Source: Streptomyces bicolor (GTDB lineage: Bacteria > Actinomycetota > Actinomycetes > Streptomycetales > Streptomycetaceae). Taken from it: a stretch of 64,000 nucleotides of DNA. Numbering within the stretch: position 1 is the first letter of the stretch; each line of letters opens with the position of its first letter. The position numbers were made by a program, and so were the translations under genes. Below are positions 1 to 8,854 of this stretch, in pieces. The notes beneath the pieces are model-generated. The model saw nothing but the letters and a program-made list of their open reading frames with translations, made no database searches and was not told the origin of the DNA. The stretch spans positions 1 through 64,000 of the forward strand of contig NZ_JOFS01000028.1 of assembly GCF_000719285.1 (NCBI RefSeq). Reading direction: 5' to 3'.

Positions 1-1
1 C

Positions 2-392
2 GACGAGGCGGTCGATGTCGAGCGTATCCGCACCGGCAGGCCGCTGTGGGTCACGGCCTACCCGCTGATGGACCGCCAAGCCGTTCCCGAGCGGCTGCGG
101 CGCCCGCGCCGGCATCATCCGGCTGAACGACCTGTCTGCGCCGCAGATCCGCGAGGCAGTGCCGGCCAGCGCCGCGCTGCCATTCGTCTTCCCGACCCGG
201 GTGATTGACGGATGCGCGTATCTCGACGGTGGGCTGGGCCACGGGGACCGCACACCAGTGCGCGCGTTCGCCGAGCAGGAGCACTGCGACGTCCTCGTCG
301 TCGTGCACCTGCACCCCGACGCCCGTGTAGCTCCGAGCGCAGCGATGCTGTCCGCCCGGCGGCGGCTGCTGGGCGAACAGCGGTCGCTCTGA
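2..392 (+). pseudogene. patatin-like phospholipase remnant
   Basis: This is the 3' part of a patatin-family acyl hydrolase gene, already open at the window edge. From about position 111 the third frame reads GIIRLNDLSAPQI, then ASAALPFVFP, IDGCAYLDGG and VLVVVHLHPDA. These match the patatin strand that follows the nucleophile and the catalytic DGG motif of the Ser-Asp dyad. The bases before about 100 only make sense in the second frame (WVTAYPLMDRQAVPERL), so at least one frameshift separates the two halves. The frame stops at 392, shorter than the family norm. The nucleophile GxSxG would lie upstream of the window. I infer a decayed gene; a sequencing error would be the alternative. Confidence 0.55.
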
Positions 393-455
393 CGGTTACG
401 GGCGCAGGGAAAGGGTCAACCTAGACGTCGGGCTCGGCCCGATAGGTGACGAAGA

Positions 456-590
456 GACGTCTAGCCTGCGATAACGGCCCGTAGAGGCTCTGCCCCGACA
501 TCAGGAGCGAAGCCTCTACGCGCTGGAAAGGAAATCCGCTGCGGGCATGTTCGAGAATCCCGTCTGACTGGCGCGATCGCCGGATGATCG
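456..590 (+). repeat. structured tRNA-arm-like element, copy A
   Basis: This noncoding stretch shares an ordered set of blocks with a second copy at 3715-3838: CTGCGAYAACGGCC, AGCCTCT, TGGA, ATCC, CTGCG, GTTCGA and GGCGCGATC. The GTTCGA block is flanked by G-rich and C-rich arms, as in a tRNA T-arm, but no full cloverleaf or acceptor stem can be drawn. Copy A holds a 9-bp perfect inverted repeat (GTAGAGGCT...AGCCTCTAC) where copy B has an unrelated CCGCCCC/GGGGCGG hairpin. The two copies flank the phosphatase gene. A decayed tRNA end or an integration site is the likeliest origin; a small structured RNA is possible. The rest of 393-766 shows nothing else I can support. Confidence 0.4.
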
Positions 591-766
591 CGGACCGATT
601 CCGCTGTGCGACGGAGTTGAGGACGCGTAGACGGAGTGCGCCACGACGCCGGCGTACGCGCAGCGGTCGAGCACGGCAGTGGCGGCGACCCGTCCCAGCA
701 CCGTAGCGACGGGCGTGCCTACGCGCGCATACGCTGGTGATGTCTCGCCGAACCGGAGCGGACGCC

Positions 767-3583
767 ATGAATGCAATCGCGAAGGGACCTTCCTGGCTGC
801 ATCGGAAGCTGTCGAGCCATCCGTTTGCCGGGCAGCCACGTAATCGTCGCGAGTCCCTGCTGAACCCGCGCAGCATCGCCGGGCGGGTGTTCCTCATCGA
901 GATCCTGATCGTCGTGCTGCTGGTCGCGGCCGGGGTGACCTCCGTCGTGCATCAGGCGGCCCGTGACGCGCTGCAGCAGGGGCGTCGGGAAGCGGTCGTC
1001 GCGGCCCAGGCGTTTGCGGAGGCCCCAGGCGTTGCCGAGGCGCTGCGCAGCCCGAACCCGACGGTGGTGCTGCAGCCGCGTGCGGAAGCGGCTCGTAAGA
1101 GTGCGGGTGTGGACTTCATCGTTGTCATGGACACCAACGGGATTCGCTATACATACCCGTACCCGGAAGAGATCGGGAAGAAGTTCGTCGGCACCATTCA
1201 ACCGTCGCTGGAAGGGCGCACCACCATCGAGGAGGCGGGCGGGCCGCCCCTGCCGGCGGGCCGGGGAACGGGCGTCCAGGCAGTGGTCCCTGTGACCGAT
1301 GCCGGCGGCGAGGTCGTCGGCCTGGTGTCCGCCGGGATCACGGTTAAGAACGTGGCGAGGCTGTGGATGCCGCAGCTGCCGATCACCTTGGGTGCCGGTG
1401 CGGCCGCGCTGGCTCTGGCTGCCGGCGGGACAGTTCTGGTAACCCGGCGGCTGCAGCGGGAGACCCATGGCCTGGGCCCGGCCGAGATCACGCGCATGTA
1501 CGAGCACCACGACGCGGTCCTGCACGCGGTGCGGGAAGGGGTGCTGATCACCGACGCCGACGGACGGTTGCTGCTGGCCAACGATGAGGGGAAGCGGCTG
1601 CTGAGCCTGTCGGTGGACGCGGAGGGACGGCATGTGCGGGAGCTGGGTCTGCCGGTCGAGATTACGCGCCTGCTGGCATCGGGGGAGGCGGTCACGGACG
1701 AGGTGCACGTGGTGGAGGGCCGGTTGCTGGCGGTGAACAAGCGGCCCACGTTCCCGCACCGGGCCCGAGGGGGCAGCGTGGTGACGTTGCGGGACACCAC
1801 GGAACTGACGGCGGTGTCGGGGCGGGCAAAGGCGGCCCGGGGGCGGCTGGACCTGCTCTATGAGTCGGGGGTACGGATTGGGACGAGGCTGGATGTGGTG
1901 AGTACGGCACAGGACCTGGCTCAGGTGGCGGTACCGCGGTTTGCCGACGTCGTCACGGTCGATCTGCTGGATGCGGTGCTGGAAGGCCATGAGCCGACGG
2001 GGGAGAAATGGCGACAGCTGCGGCGTGCGGCAATCGGCGGCGAACAGCAGGCTTTGCCGCTGTACCCGGTGGACGAGGAGATCACGCTTTCCCCGGCGAC
2101 GCCGCAGATGCGGGCATTGGAGCGGGGGCTGGCGGTGCTGGAGGCGGACCTGCACAAGGCGCGGGGGTGGCAGGAGCAGGACCCGGAGCGCACGCGTGGG
2201 GCGCTGGAGCTGGGGGTGCATTCGCTGGTGACCGTGCCCCTGCAGGCGCGGGGTGTGCCGCTGGGTGTGGCGAACTTCTACCGGATGGGGGATTCGCCGG
2301 CGTTCGAGCAGGAGGACCTGTCCTTCTCGGAGGAGTTGGCCGCGCGGGCGGCGGTGGCTATCGACAACGCGCGACGGTTCACCCGCGAGCACGCGATGGC
2401 GGTGACGCTGCAGCGGAGTCTGCTGCCGCGGGGGCAGCCGGAGCAGGATGCACTGGAGGTGGCCTGGCGGTACCTGCCGGCGGAGGCAGGGGTGGGCGGG
2501 GACTGGTTCGATCTCATCGCGCTGCCGGGCGGGCGAGTGGCGCTGGTGATGGGCGACGTCGTCGGTCACGGACTGCACGCGGCGGCGACGATGGGGCGGC
2601 TGCGCACCGCCGTACAGAACCTCTCCGCGCTGGACCTCCCCGTGGACGAGGCGCTCGGGTACTTGGACGACCTGGTCGTGCGTATGGACAACGAGGAGAG
2701 CACCGGCGAGGCCACGGAAGCGCACGAGGGGCAGGGGGTGACGGGAGCGACGTGTCTCTACGCGATCTACGACCCGATAGCAGGAGCGTGCACGGCGGCC
2801 CGTGCCGGACACCCCGACCTGGTTGTGGTGCGCCCCGACGGGACCGTCACCTGTGCGGACGTGCCGGCATCTCCACCACTCGGACTGGGTGGCTACCCCT
2901 TCGAAACCCGTGAACTGCACCTGCCCGAGGACTCACGACTGGTGCTGTACACCGACGGGCTGGTGGAGGACCGCACCCGCGACATCGACGTCGGGCTGAT
3001 CGGGCTGCGTCGGACGTTGGAGCGAGCCGGGGCGGAATGCACGCCCGAGGAGACCTGTCAGGCGGTGGTCGACGCGATGGTGCCGAGACACGCCTCCGAT
3101 GACATCGCACTAATGATCGCTCGTACCCGGGTGTTCCCGCCGCCGGGCGTGGCGGAGTGGGACGTGCCGCCGGACCCTGCGGCAGTCGCCTCGGTTCGGG
3201 CGCACTGCAGGGAGAAGTTGCGTGAGTGGAGAGAGGAAGAGATCGGGTTCAACACGGAACTGATCATCAGCGAGTTGGTCACGAACGCGATCCGGTACGG
3301 ATCACCACCGATCACGGTACGACTGCTGCACGGGCGCTCTTTGACCTGCGAGGTGTCGGACGGCAGCAGTATCTCGCCGCGTCTGCGCCGGGCGGCCACC
3401 ACGGACGAGGGTGGGCGGGGGCTGTTCCTTGTGGCCCAGCACGCTCAGCGATGGGGAACGCGGTACACGTCCGGTGGCAAGGTCATCTGGACCGAACAAC
3501 CTCTTGGCGGCGGCCCGTCCACCGCCAAGGTCAGCACACCGGCCGAGGTTCTCCTTGAGCAGTTCGACGATCCCACCCTCTGA
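767..3583 (+). CDS. membrane-bound sensor SpoIIE-family PP2C phosphatase with HATPase domain
   Basis: This is a predicted protein serine/threonine phosphatase with its own sensor and an anti-sigma-factor-like kinase domain. Numbering from the upstream GTG at 737, the domains are: TM helix 51-71, an extracytoplasmic single-Cache region about 85-205 (MDTNGIRYTYPYPEEIG), second TM about 212-236, PAS about 247-355, GAF about 370-545, SpoIIE PP2C about 565-785 (GGDWFD, GDVVGHG, TDGLVE, DDIALM), and HATPase_c about 810-925 with N-box ELIISELVTNA. It probably acts on STAS anti-anti-sigma partners in stress or development signalling; no partner gene is adjacent. I prefer ATG 767 because GGAG lies 8 nt upstream; GTG 737 and ATG 740 lack a clear ribosome site. 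The Cache fold resembles those binding small organic acids, but the ligand is unknown. Confidence 0.9.
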   Translation: MNAIAKGPSWLHRKLSSHPFAGQPRNRRESLLNPRSIAGRVFLIEILIVVLLVAAGVTSVVHQAARDALQQGRREAVVAAQAFAEAPGVAEALRSPNPTVVLQPRAEAARKSAGVDFIVVMDTNGIRYTYPYPEEIGKKFVGTIQPSLEGRTTIEEAGGPPLPAGRGTGVQAVVPVTDAGGEVVGLVSAGITVKNVARLWMPQLPITLGAGAAALALAAGGTVLVTRRLQRETHGLGPAEITRMYEHHDAVLHAVREGVLITDADGRLLLANDEGKRLLSLSVDAEGRHVRELGLPVEITRLLASGEAVTDEVHVVEGRLLAVNKRPTFPHRARGGSVVTLRDTTELTAVSGRAKAARGRLDLLYESGVRIGTRLDVVSTAQDLAQVAVPRFADVVTVDLLDAVLEGHEPTGEKWRQLRRAAIGGEQQALPLYPVDEEITLSPATPQMRALERGLAVLEADLHKARGWQEQDPERTRGALELGVHSLVTVPLQARGVPLGVANFYRMGDSPAFEQEDLSFSEELAARAAVAIDNARRFTREHAMAVTLQRSLLPRGQPEQDALEVAWRYLPAEAGVGGDWFDLIALPGGRVALVMGDVVGHGLHAAATMGRLRTAVQNLSALDLPVDEALGYLDDLVVRMDNEESTGEATEAHEGQGVTGATCLYAIYDPIAGACTAARAGHPDLVVVRPDGTVTCADVPASPPLGLGGYPFETRELHLPEDSRLVLYTDGLVEDRTRDIDVGLIGLRRTLERAGAECTPEETCQAVVDAMVPRHASDDIALMIARTRVFPPPGVAEWDVPPDPAAVASVRAHCREKLREWREEEIGFNTELIISELVTNAIRYGSPPITVRLLHGRSLTCEVSDGSSISPRLRRAATTDEGGRGLFLVAQHAQRWGTRYTSGGKVIWTEQPLGGGPSTAKVSTPAEVLLEQFDDPTL

Positions 3584-3714
3584 GTTCAGACGGTGCTGCA
3601 CGCCCGTTCTGTGCCGAAGGCGCGCTCGCCCGTACCGATGGCTTCACCTCGTCGGCCAGGAGCCGCGGCTCCACTTGCGCTGATGTCGCCATCCGCCGGT
3701 CGATACTCTCTTCG

Positions 3715-3838
3715 CAGGCGTCCGGTCTGCGACAACGGCCATCCGCCCCCGAGTAGGGGGGCGGAGCCTCTGCTCGTTGGAGGCTGATCCACTGCGTCAC
3801 GGGTTCGAAACCCGATCCTGAGCCGGCGCGATCATCCA
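3715..3838 (+). repeat. structured tRNA-arm-like element, copy B
   Basis: This is the second, diverged copy of the element at 456-590. It reads CTGCGACAACGGCC, a CCGCCCC-loop-GGGGCGG hairpin, AGCCTCTGCTCGTTGGAGG, then CGGGTTCGAAACCCG, a canonical T-arm-like stem-loop. It is followed at 3840 by GTGTGCCCCCGTCC and a run of GGGAC words, a style I associate with the flank of integrated actinobacterial elements. No 7-bp acceptor stem partner is found upstream, so I do not call a functional tRNA. It lies just after the phosphatase gene and before a stretch of gene debris, which fits an old integration junction. Confidence 0.4.
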
Positions 3839-3839
3839 A

Positions 3840-4455
3840 AAGTCGTGTGCCCCCGTCCATTTGGGACGGTGTGGGACGCAGTCGGGACACGAGGACGGGA
3901 ACAGACCGACAAAGAGTGGCGCGTCTGCTGATGCCCGTGGCCGCAGTGGTGGGCCTCACGGCGTTCTCGTTGGCCTGGATGTCGTGGCCAAGGCACTGGA
4001 CAGCCTCATCGAGTGAGGCAATCTGCCGGCGGACCCGGACACCTCGCGGGTCACGGCGGTCGAGGACTTCTACCGCAAACGATTCATCCAACAGCTCACA
4101 CAGGCCGACGAGGCGCCGAGCGGGCGCTGTCCGCGGACGACGAGGCGCTGGGGCGGTGTGGCGCGCTACGGGCGGTGGCGCTGCACGACATCGTCACGCA
4201 GTTGCGGGCCCTGCTGGTGATCGCCGCCGGACAGGAGGAGGGCGAGCCGGACGCGGCAGGAACGGCGCCCCCGCGCCCAAGCCGTGAGTGTGGCGGTCGG
4301 CCGGGTGCTGCTCCTGGCGGGCGGTGCCGTTCTGGCGCTCGCGGTGCTCTCGCGCTTCGGCTGGAACCGGCAGCCCCGCTGAGTGCCGCAGCAGACCACA
4401 GCGCGCTCGGCGACGCCTTCCTGCGACCCACCACGCCGACGAAGGCGCAGCGCAC
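3840..4455 (+). other. degenerate region with short coding remnants
   Basis: No intact gene is visible here. Pieces of protein-like sequence appear in changing frames: VVAKALDSLIE then, after an in-frame stop, GNLPADPDTSRVTAVEDFYRK near 3985-4090, then a piece reading ALHDIVTQLRALLVIAAG near 4170-4240, and a hydrophobic VGRVLLLAGGAVLALAVLSRF near 4300-4370. The last could be one membrane helix. I cannot name the parent genes. The pattern suggests several frameshifted fragments next to the symporter pseudogene. Confidence 0.35.
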
Positions 4456-5130
4456 TTGATGCGCTGGGCCTGGAGCTCACCAGGGTGCTCGGATCCGCCG
4501 GTTTGCCGCATGTGCTGATGCGGATCGGCACCGTGGTCACCGCACGCGAAGCAAGACGATCGATACGGTTCAGCAGCCTTCTGATCGTCTGCTTCTCCTT
4601 GGAGGCCGTGGTGATCGGGCTCGGTGCGGCCGGCCTGCTCGGCACACAGGCCATCGCCTCGGGCAGTCCCTCCGGCAAGACCGCCGCACTCCTACTGGCC
4701 GACTCCCTCGGCGGCTCGCTTGCGCACACCGCCGGGTCCTGCCTGGGTTTTCCTCACGATCATGGCGGTCGTGACCGGCCTCATCCTCACCGCGGCGGCC
4801 TCACTGGCCCGCGACATCTACGGGGCGGGAACTCGCCATGGCCCGAGGGGCGGTCCTGCTGATCGGTGCCGGCGCCATCACCCTGTCCATGTTCGCCCAG
4901 GACCTCAACCTGTCCTCCCGGTGGAACTCGCTTTGGTCATCGCGGCCTCCGCCGTCCTGCCCACCATCCTCTACAACCTGGTGTGGCGGGGCTTCACCAC
5001 CCGAGGGGCAACCAGGAGCTTGTGCTGTCCGACGCGGACTTCGCGATCTTCCCCATGCGCAACCCCGGCTCGGGGTGCATTCCAGGACCTTGGGCCCGTC
5101 GGGTAACAGGGGCGTACCGGAAGATCCGGA
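4456..5130 (+). pseudogene. sodium:solute (acetate-type) symporter pseudogene
   Basis: This is a remnant of an SSS-family symporter of the ActP acetate/cation type, spread over all three frames. In order one reads LTRVLGSAGLPHVLMR (4470-4525), VIGLGAAGLLGTQAI (4610-4655), VTGLILTAAASLARDIYGAG (4770-4830), LLIGAGAITLSMFAQDLN (4855-4910), ALVIAASAVLPTILYNLVWRGFT (4930-4998, other frame) and DADFAIFPMRNPGSG (5033-5078). These follow the order of transmembrane helices 8-13 of intact family members, and at least four frame changes are needed. Only the C-terminal half is left. It no longer encodes a transporter. Confidence 0.7.
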
Positions 5131-5157
5131 GGCAGCGGCGTCGGAGAGCCTGCGGCC

Positions 5158-7734
5158 TCACGACGACGGGTCGGAGCCGGCGTGTGCGGACGCCGGCTTT
5201 GTCGCAGTCTGCGGTGGCGGGGCGTACTCGGTGAGCAGGAGGGCGATGTCGTCCGCCCTGTCGGCGGACCGGCGGGCGTCCCGCAGCAGCGCGTCGGCCA
5301 GATCCTCCAGGCGGCCCCCGCCCATGCGGGCCAGTGACGCCCGGAGTCGGTCGACGTCGGAGTCGATGTTCGAGTCACGCCTCTCGATCAGTCCGTCCGT
5401 GTACAGGGCCAGGACCGACCCGGGTACGAGACGCAGCTCCGACTCGGGAAAGTGTGCCGCTGTGTCGATGCCGAGCAGAGGGCCGCCGGGCACATCCAGG
5501 ACTTCGGCCTGCCCGTCGGGCAGGCGCAGCAAGGGTGGGGGGTGGCCGGCACGGACGATGCGCACGACCCCTGAGCGAGGATGGAGGCGGGCGTAGCAGC
5601 AGCTTGCGAGTAGCGCCGGGTCGAGGTCCATGTGGAGCCGGTTGGTGTTGGCGACGACGTCGCTCGGCGGGTGGCCGGCGGTGGCGAAGGCCCGCACCGC
5701 GCTGCGCAGCTGGCCCATGGCGGCCGCGGCGGCGACGTTGTGCCCCTCGACGTCCCCGACGATCAGCGCGACCTCGTCGCCGGTGGGGATGACGTCGTAC
5801 CAGTCGCCGCCGATGTCCATCCCTCTGGTGCCCGGAAGATAGCGCCCGGTGACATCGAGGCCCGGCAGTGTGGGCAGCCGGTGCGGCAGCAGCGCGTTCT
5901 GCAGGCCGCGAGCGAGGGCGAATTCGGCGTCGTAGAGCCTGGCGCGTTCCAGGGCCTGGGCGATCAGGCCGCCCAGCGCGGTGAGGACTCCGCGCTCCTC
6001 GTCGGGAAATCGGTGAACGTCGTCGAAGCCGAGCAGGCAGACGCCGACCGGGCGGTTCGAGGCGATCAAGGGCAGGAACGCCCAGGAGTTGGACTGACTG
6101 ACCATGATCCCGGGGTAGGTCTCGAGAAGCTCCTCACGGGACTCGACGAACAGCGGGGTCCCGGAGGTCAGCGCGTCGGTCACGGGCAGCCGGGCATGCA
6201 GCGGAGTGCCTTCGAACCGGGCGAGAAAGCGCTTCGAGTAGCCGCGCTGATCGAGCAGGCGCAGGCGCCGCTCCTCCACCACGGCGATCGCCAGCTTCTG
6301 GCCGCCGAAAGCGGGCAGCAGCTGCTCGGCGACGGCCTCGAACACCTCGTGCGCGGTAACCGCCTCGGTGAGCGCGCTGCCCAGTGTGAGCACCCGGTAG
6401 AGGGAACCCACGCGGGGGGCCGCGGGCGGAGGCGACCAGGAGACGGGCGGCCTCCCTGCCGTGAGGGTCGCACCGGGTCCGGTGTCGGCCGGTACGGGCT
6501 GTCGCGCCGGTGCCGCCCACCCCGTCACGCCCTGGGCGCCCGGGTGGAGGGAGAACACCAGCCAGTTGTCCGGTGGGCGGCGGACCAGGAAAGATACCGG
6601 TTGCTGGGAGACCAGGGCGGCCCGGTAGCGGTCCTCGTACACGGGATCGGCCAGCCAGGGCAGGACGTCCCAGGGGCGTCGGCCGAGCAGTTCGCCCTGG
6701 CGGACGCCCAGCAGATTCTCCAGGCTGTGGTTGGCGTAGGCGAGGCGTCCGTCGGGCGAGAGCGCGAAGAAGCCGTCCGCGAGCCGCTCGATCGCCGCCA
6801 CGGCGGCCATGCGGCTCCCGGAGTCGAGTACGGCGCCCACCAGATGGGCCGAGGTCTCCAGGTCGTCAGGGCTCTCGGGCATCCGGCCCCACAGCTCGAC
6901 GGTGTGGTGGCCTCCGCGGCCGTCCCGGATGCGCAGGCAGTACGCCAGTACGTGGCCTTCCTGGACGGCGGCACGGGCGGCGGACCGGAAGCCGGGCAGA
7001 TCCGCGGGCTCGATCATGGCCGCCAGCGTGGCAGCCCGTCCGTCGAACTCGCGGGGCGGCACTCCGAAGATCGCGCACAGGTCGTCGTCGGCCGTGAGGG
7101 CTCCGGTGCCGAGATTCCAGTCGAACAGGCCCACCCGGATCACCGGGGCGGATGGCAGCGGCACCACTATCGGAGCCGTCCGCTCGTCGTACTCACCGAG
7201 CGCGCCGCGGGCCCGCAGTCCGGCGAGGGTGGTGCCCAGCCGGTCGGCGGCGGAGCGCAGCTTCCGGCGCTGCGCCCTCGACAGTCCTGTCCCGTCCGGC
7301 CTGGCCGTCCACACCACGGCCATGGTGCCGAAGGTCCGCTCGCCCGCCCGTACGGGGACGGATGCAGAGCCGAACGGGTAGGGCAGGGCGACCGAGAGCT
7401 GCGGGAAGCGCCGCATCGTCTCCTCCGCGCCGGCCAGATGGACCATGCGCCCGGAGCGGTACGCCTCCGCCACTGGCAGACCGCTGTTCACCGGGATCCG
7501 ACGCCATCCGCTGAGCAGGGAGAGCGGCGACCCGCACGACGCGGCCACTACGAGCGAGCGGCGGTCGCCGGAGAGCAGAAACACGCTTCCGGTATGCGCT
7601 CCGGTCAGCTCCACGGCACCGACGACGGCACTGACCAGCGCGTCGTCGCGCTCGGGCGCTTCGCCGACACTTGCGGCGCCGAACGGGTACAAGTTCGATG
7701 CCACACCGTTGGCCGACACGTTGCCCTCGATCAT
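5158..7734 (-). CDS. GAF/PAS-domain SpoIIE-family PP2C phosphatase
   Basis: A soluble multi-sensor protein phosphatase of 858 residues. Domain order: GAF about 30-175, PAS about 200-310, second PAS about 315-420 (ANHSLENLLG, a typical PAS core), second GAF about 450-615, and SpoIIE PP2C about 640-845 with GGDWYD, GDVEGHN, AGHPPP, YTDGLIERRD and DDIALLL. The usual GDVxGHG reads GHN, a mild deviation beside a metal-binding Asp. Unlike its neighbour at 767-3583 it has no TM helices and no HATPase domain, so it should only dephosphorylate. The ATG at 7734 has AGGG directly against it; GTG at 7719 with GAGGG 4-6 nt upstream is a plausible alternative start. It probably feeds an anti-sigma/anti-anti-sigma switch encoded elsewhere. 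Confidence 0.88.
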   Translation of the reverse strand: MIEGNVSANGVASNLYPFGAASVGEAPERDDALVSAVVGAVELTGAHTGSVFLLSGDRRSLVVAASCGSPLSLLSGWRRIPVNSGLPVAEAYRSGRMVHLAGAEETMRRFPQLSVALPYPFGSASVPVRAGERTFGTMAVVWTARPDGTGLSRAQRRKLRSAADRLGTTLAGLRARGALGEYDERTAPIVVPLPSAPVIRVGLFDWNLGTGALTADDDLCAIFGVPPREFDGRAATLAAMIEPADLPGFRSAARAAVQEGHVLAYCLRIRDGRGGHHTVELWGRMPESPDDLETSAHLVGAVLDSGSRMAAVAAIERLADGFFALSPDGRLAYANHSLENLLGVRQGELLGRRPWDVLPWLADPVYEDRYRAALVSQQPVSFLVRRPPDNWLVFSLHPGAQGVTGWAAPARQPVPADTGPGATLTAGRPPVSWSPPPAAPRVGSLYRVLTLGSALTEAVTAHEVFEAVAEQLLPAFGGQKLAIAVVEERRLRLLDQRGYSKRFLARFEGTPLHARLPVTDALTSGTPLFVESREELLETYPGIMVSQSNSWAFLPLIASNRPVGVCLLGFDDVHRFPDEERGVLTALGGLIAQALERARLYDAEFALARGLQNALLPHRLPTLPGLDVTGRYLPGTRGMDIGGDWYDVIPTGDEVALIVGDVEGHNVAAAAAMGQLRSAVRAFATAGHPPSDVVANTNRLHMDLDPALLASCCYARLHPRSGVVRIVRAGHPPPLLRLPDGQAEVLDVPGGPLLGIDTAAHFPESELRLVPGSVLALYTDGLIERRDSNIDSDVDRLRASLARMGGGRLEDLADALLRDARRSADRADDIALLLTEYAPPPQTATKPASAHAGSDPSS

Positions 7735-7977
7735 CCCTGGATAGTTTGCTCCATTTTAGGACGGTCTATAGCACATCGTGGACAGGTGCCGGGCCGGGAA
7801 GGCCGTCCAGCACCCACGGACCGGGCGGCAAGCAGCTCGCCACGGCTCGCGCGATGCAGGCGGATTCTGAGGGCCCCGGCACCCACCCGAGAGGACCGCG
7901 AAACCAACCGGGACAACCCGGACCGGCGGTGCGGCTGAGCTTCCTGGGCTGACCAACGGTAAGGAACCGGGGGCCGG

Positions 7978-8538
7978 TCAGGGCCGCAGGTATCCGCGTG
8001 CCGCGCACTCCCGCACCATCGGCGAGCCGTCGACCTGCCCGTCCTCCGGTGCCGTCCGGCTGTGCCCGCCGGGTGCGGGGCGGCCCTGGAGGCGGGACAG
8101 CTCGCCCGCGCAGCGCTGCAGGGCCACCTCCAGGACGTCCGGCATGGTCAGGGTCCCGCTGCCGTCCGGGGGGACCAGCCAGCGCAGCGCGCCCCAGCGG
8201 CAGTGCGGAGCGGGAGCGGTGATCCACGTCCCCGCGCCGAGCAGCCGCACGCCGGTGCCGATCCATGTGGTCCGCGGTTCCGGGGGCAGTAAGAAGCCCA
8301 CGTTTCGCCGGCGGGCGTCCAGCAGACAGGGCCCCGCTTCGAGCAGTGGCAGTTCCTCCAGGAGATCGGCGACGCGCAGCCCGAGCTGTTCCGGCACGAT
8401 CAGCACGTCCCAGAACCGTCCGGCGGCGAGCAGTGCGACCCCGGTGGTGCCGTTCTGCCACTCCTCCTTGCAGGCGCCGGGGTCCTCCGACGCCGCGGCC
8501 AGCCACTCCATTGACTTCGTCCACTCCATGAGTGCCAA
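7978..8538 (-). CDS. conserved hypothetical, primase/polymerase-like fragment, paralogue 1
   Basis: A 186-aa protein of unknown function. It is clearly paralogous to the product at 10898-11374: both open with WLAAA..DP..CK..W, then a L.AGR.WDVL.VPE.LGL segment, GF.LPP, and a LRWLVPPDGSG / LEWLLPPDGTG stretch. The WDVL-VPE segment resembles the FDVLDVP segment of actinobacterial bifunctional DNA primase/polymerase N-terminal (Prim-Pol) proteins, but the acidic catalytic residues of that family are not evident, and the chain is short. I treat the resemblance as a hint only. It stands alone on the minus strand, back to back with the phosphatase at 8855. The first 15 residues offer MALMEW with two possible ATG starts. 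Confidence 0.7.
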   Translation of the reverse strand: MALMEWTKSMEWLAAASEDPGACKEEWQNGTTGVALLAAGRFWDVLIVPEQLGLRVADLLEELPLLEAGPCLLDARRRNVGFLLPPEPRTTWIGTGVRLLGAGTWITAPAPHCRWGALRWLVPPDGSGTLTMPDVLEVALQRCAGELSRLQGRPAPGGHSRTAPEDGQVDGSPMVRECAARGYLRP

Positions 8539-8854
8539 GAAGAGCCTCCCGATGACCTGCGGACTCTCGGTGCGATGACCGGTGGGCCCTCAGTGCACCG
8601 GGTGCCGGGTGCCCCTGCCATACGTCGGCAGCCCAATTCCCCGTATGGGGCGAGCGCCCGCGCGCCAAACAGGCAGAGAGCAGGACGTGCGCCCCCGCGT
8701 CGGTCGAGCACGCCGGGTCCGCCCCCCGTCACTCTGGCCGCCTTGTCACCACCCGTACGCTCTGTGTGCTCGCGGCCTCTCCCGGAGGCGCCTCGGACGC
8801 CCGGCAGCCCGTCGGCAACCCGTGGAGATTTTTCCCCGTTTTAGGGTGTTTGTT
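8539..8854. other. divergent intergenic region
   Basis: This 316-bp gap separates two divergent genes and should carry promoters for both. The only notable feature is an A/T-richer patch just before the plus-strand gene (GATTTTTCCCCGTTTTAGGG); a similar CATTTTAGGACG word lies upstream of the phosphatase gene that starts at 7734. I can identify no confident -35/-10 pair. Confidence 0.3.

Noticed and set aside
719..2920. Long minus-strand open frame (733 codons) opposite the first phosphatase gene
   Set aside because: Its composition is Arg/His/Gln-rich shadow sequence and the plus strand encodes clear PAS, GAF, PP2C and HATPase motifs.
3770..3833. Functional tRNA gene around the GGGTTCGAAACCC arm
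   Set aside because: The T-arm is good, but there is no matching acceptor stem or clear anticodon arm at the right distance.
5632..7938. 768-codon plus-strand open frame opposite the second phosphatase
   Set aside because: It is the antisense shadow of a well-supported SpoIIE gene in high-GC DNA, with no recognisable domain.
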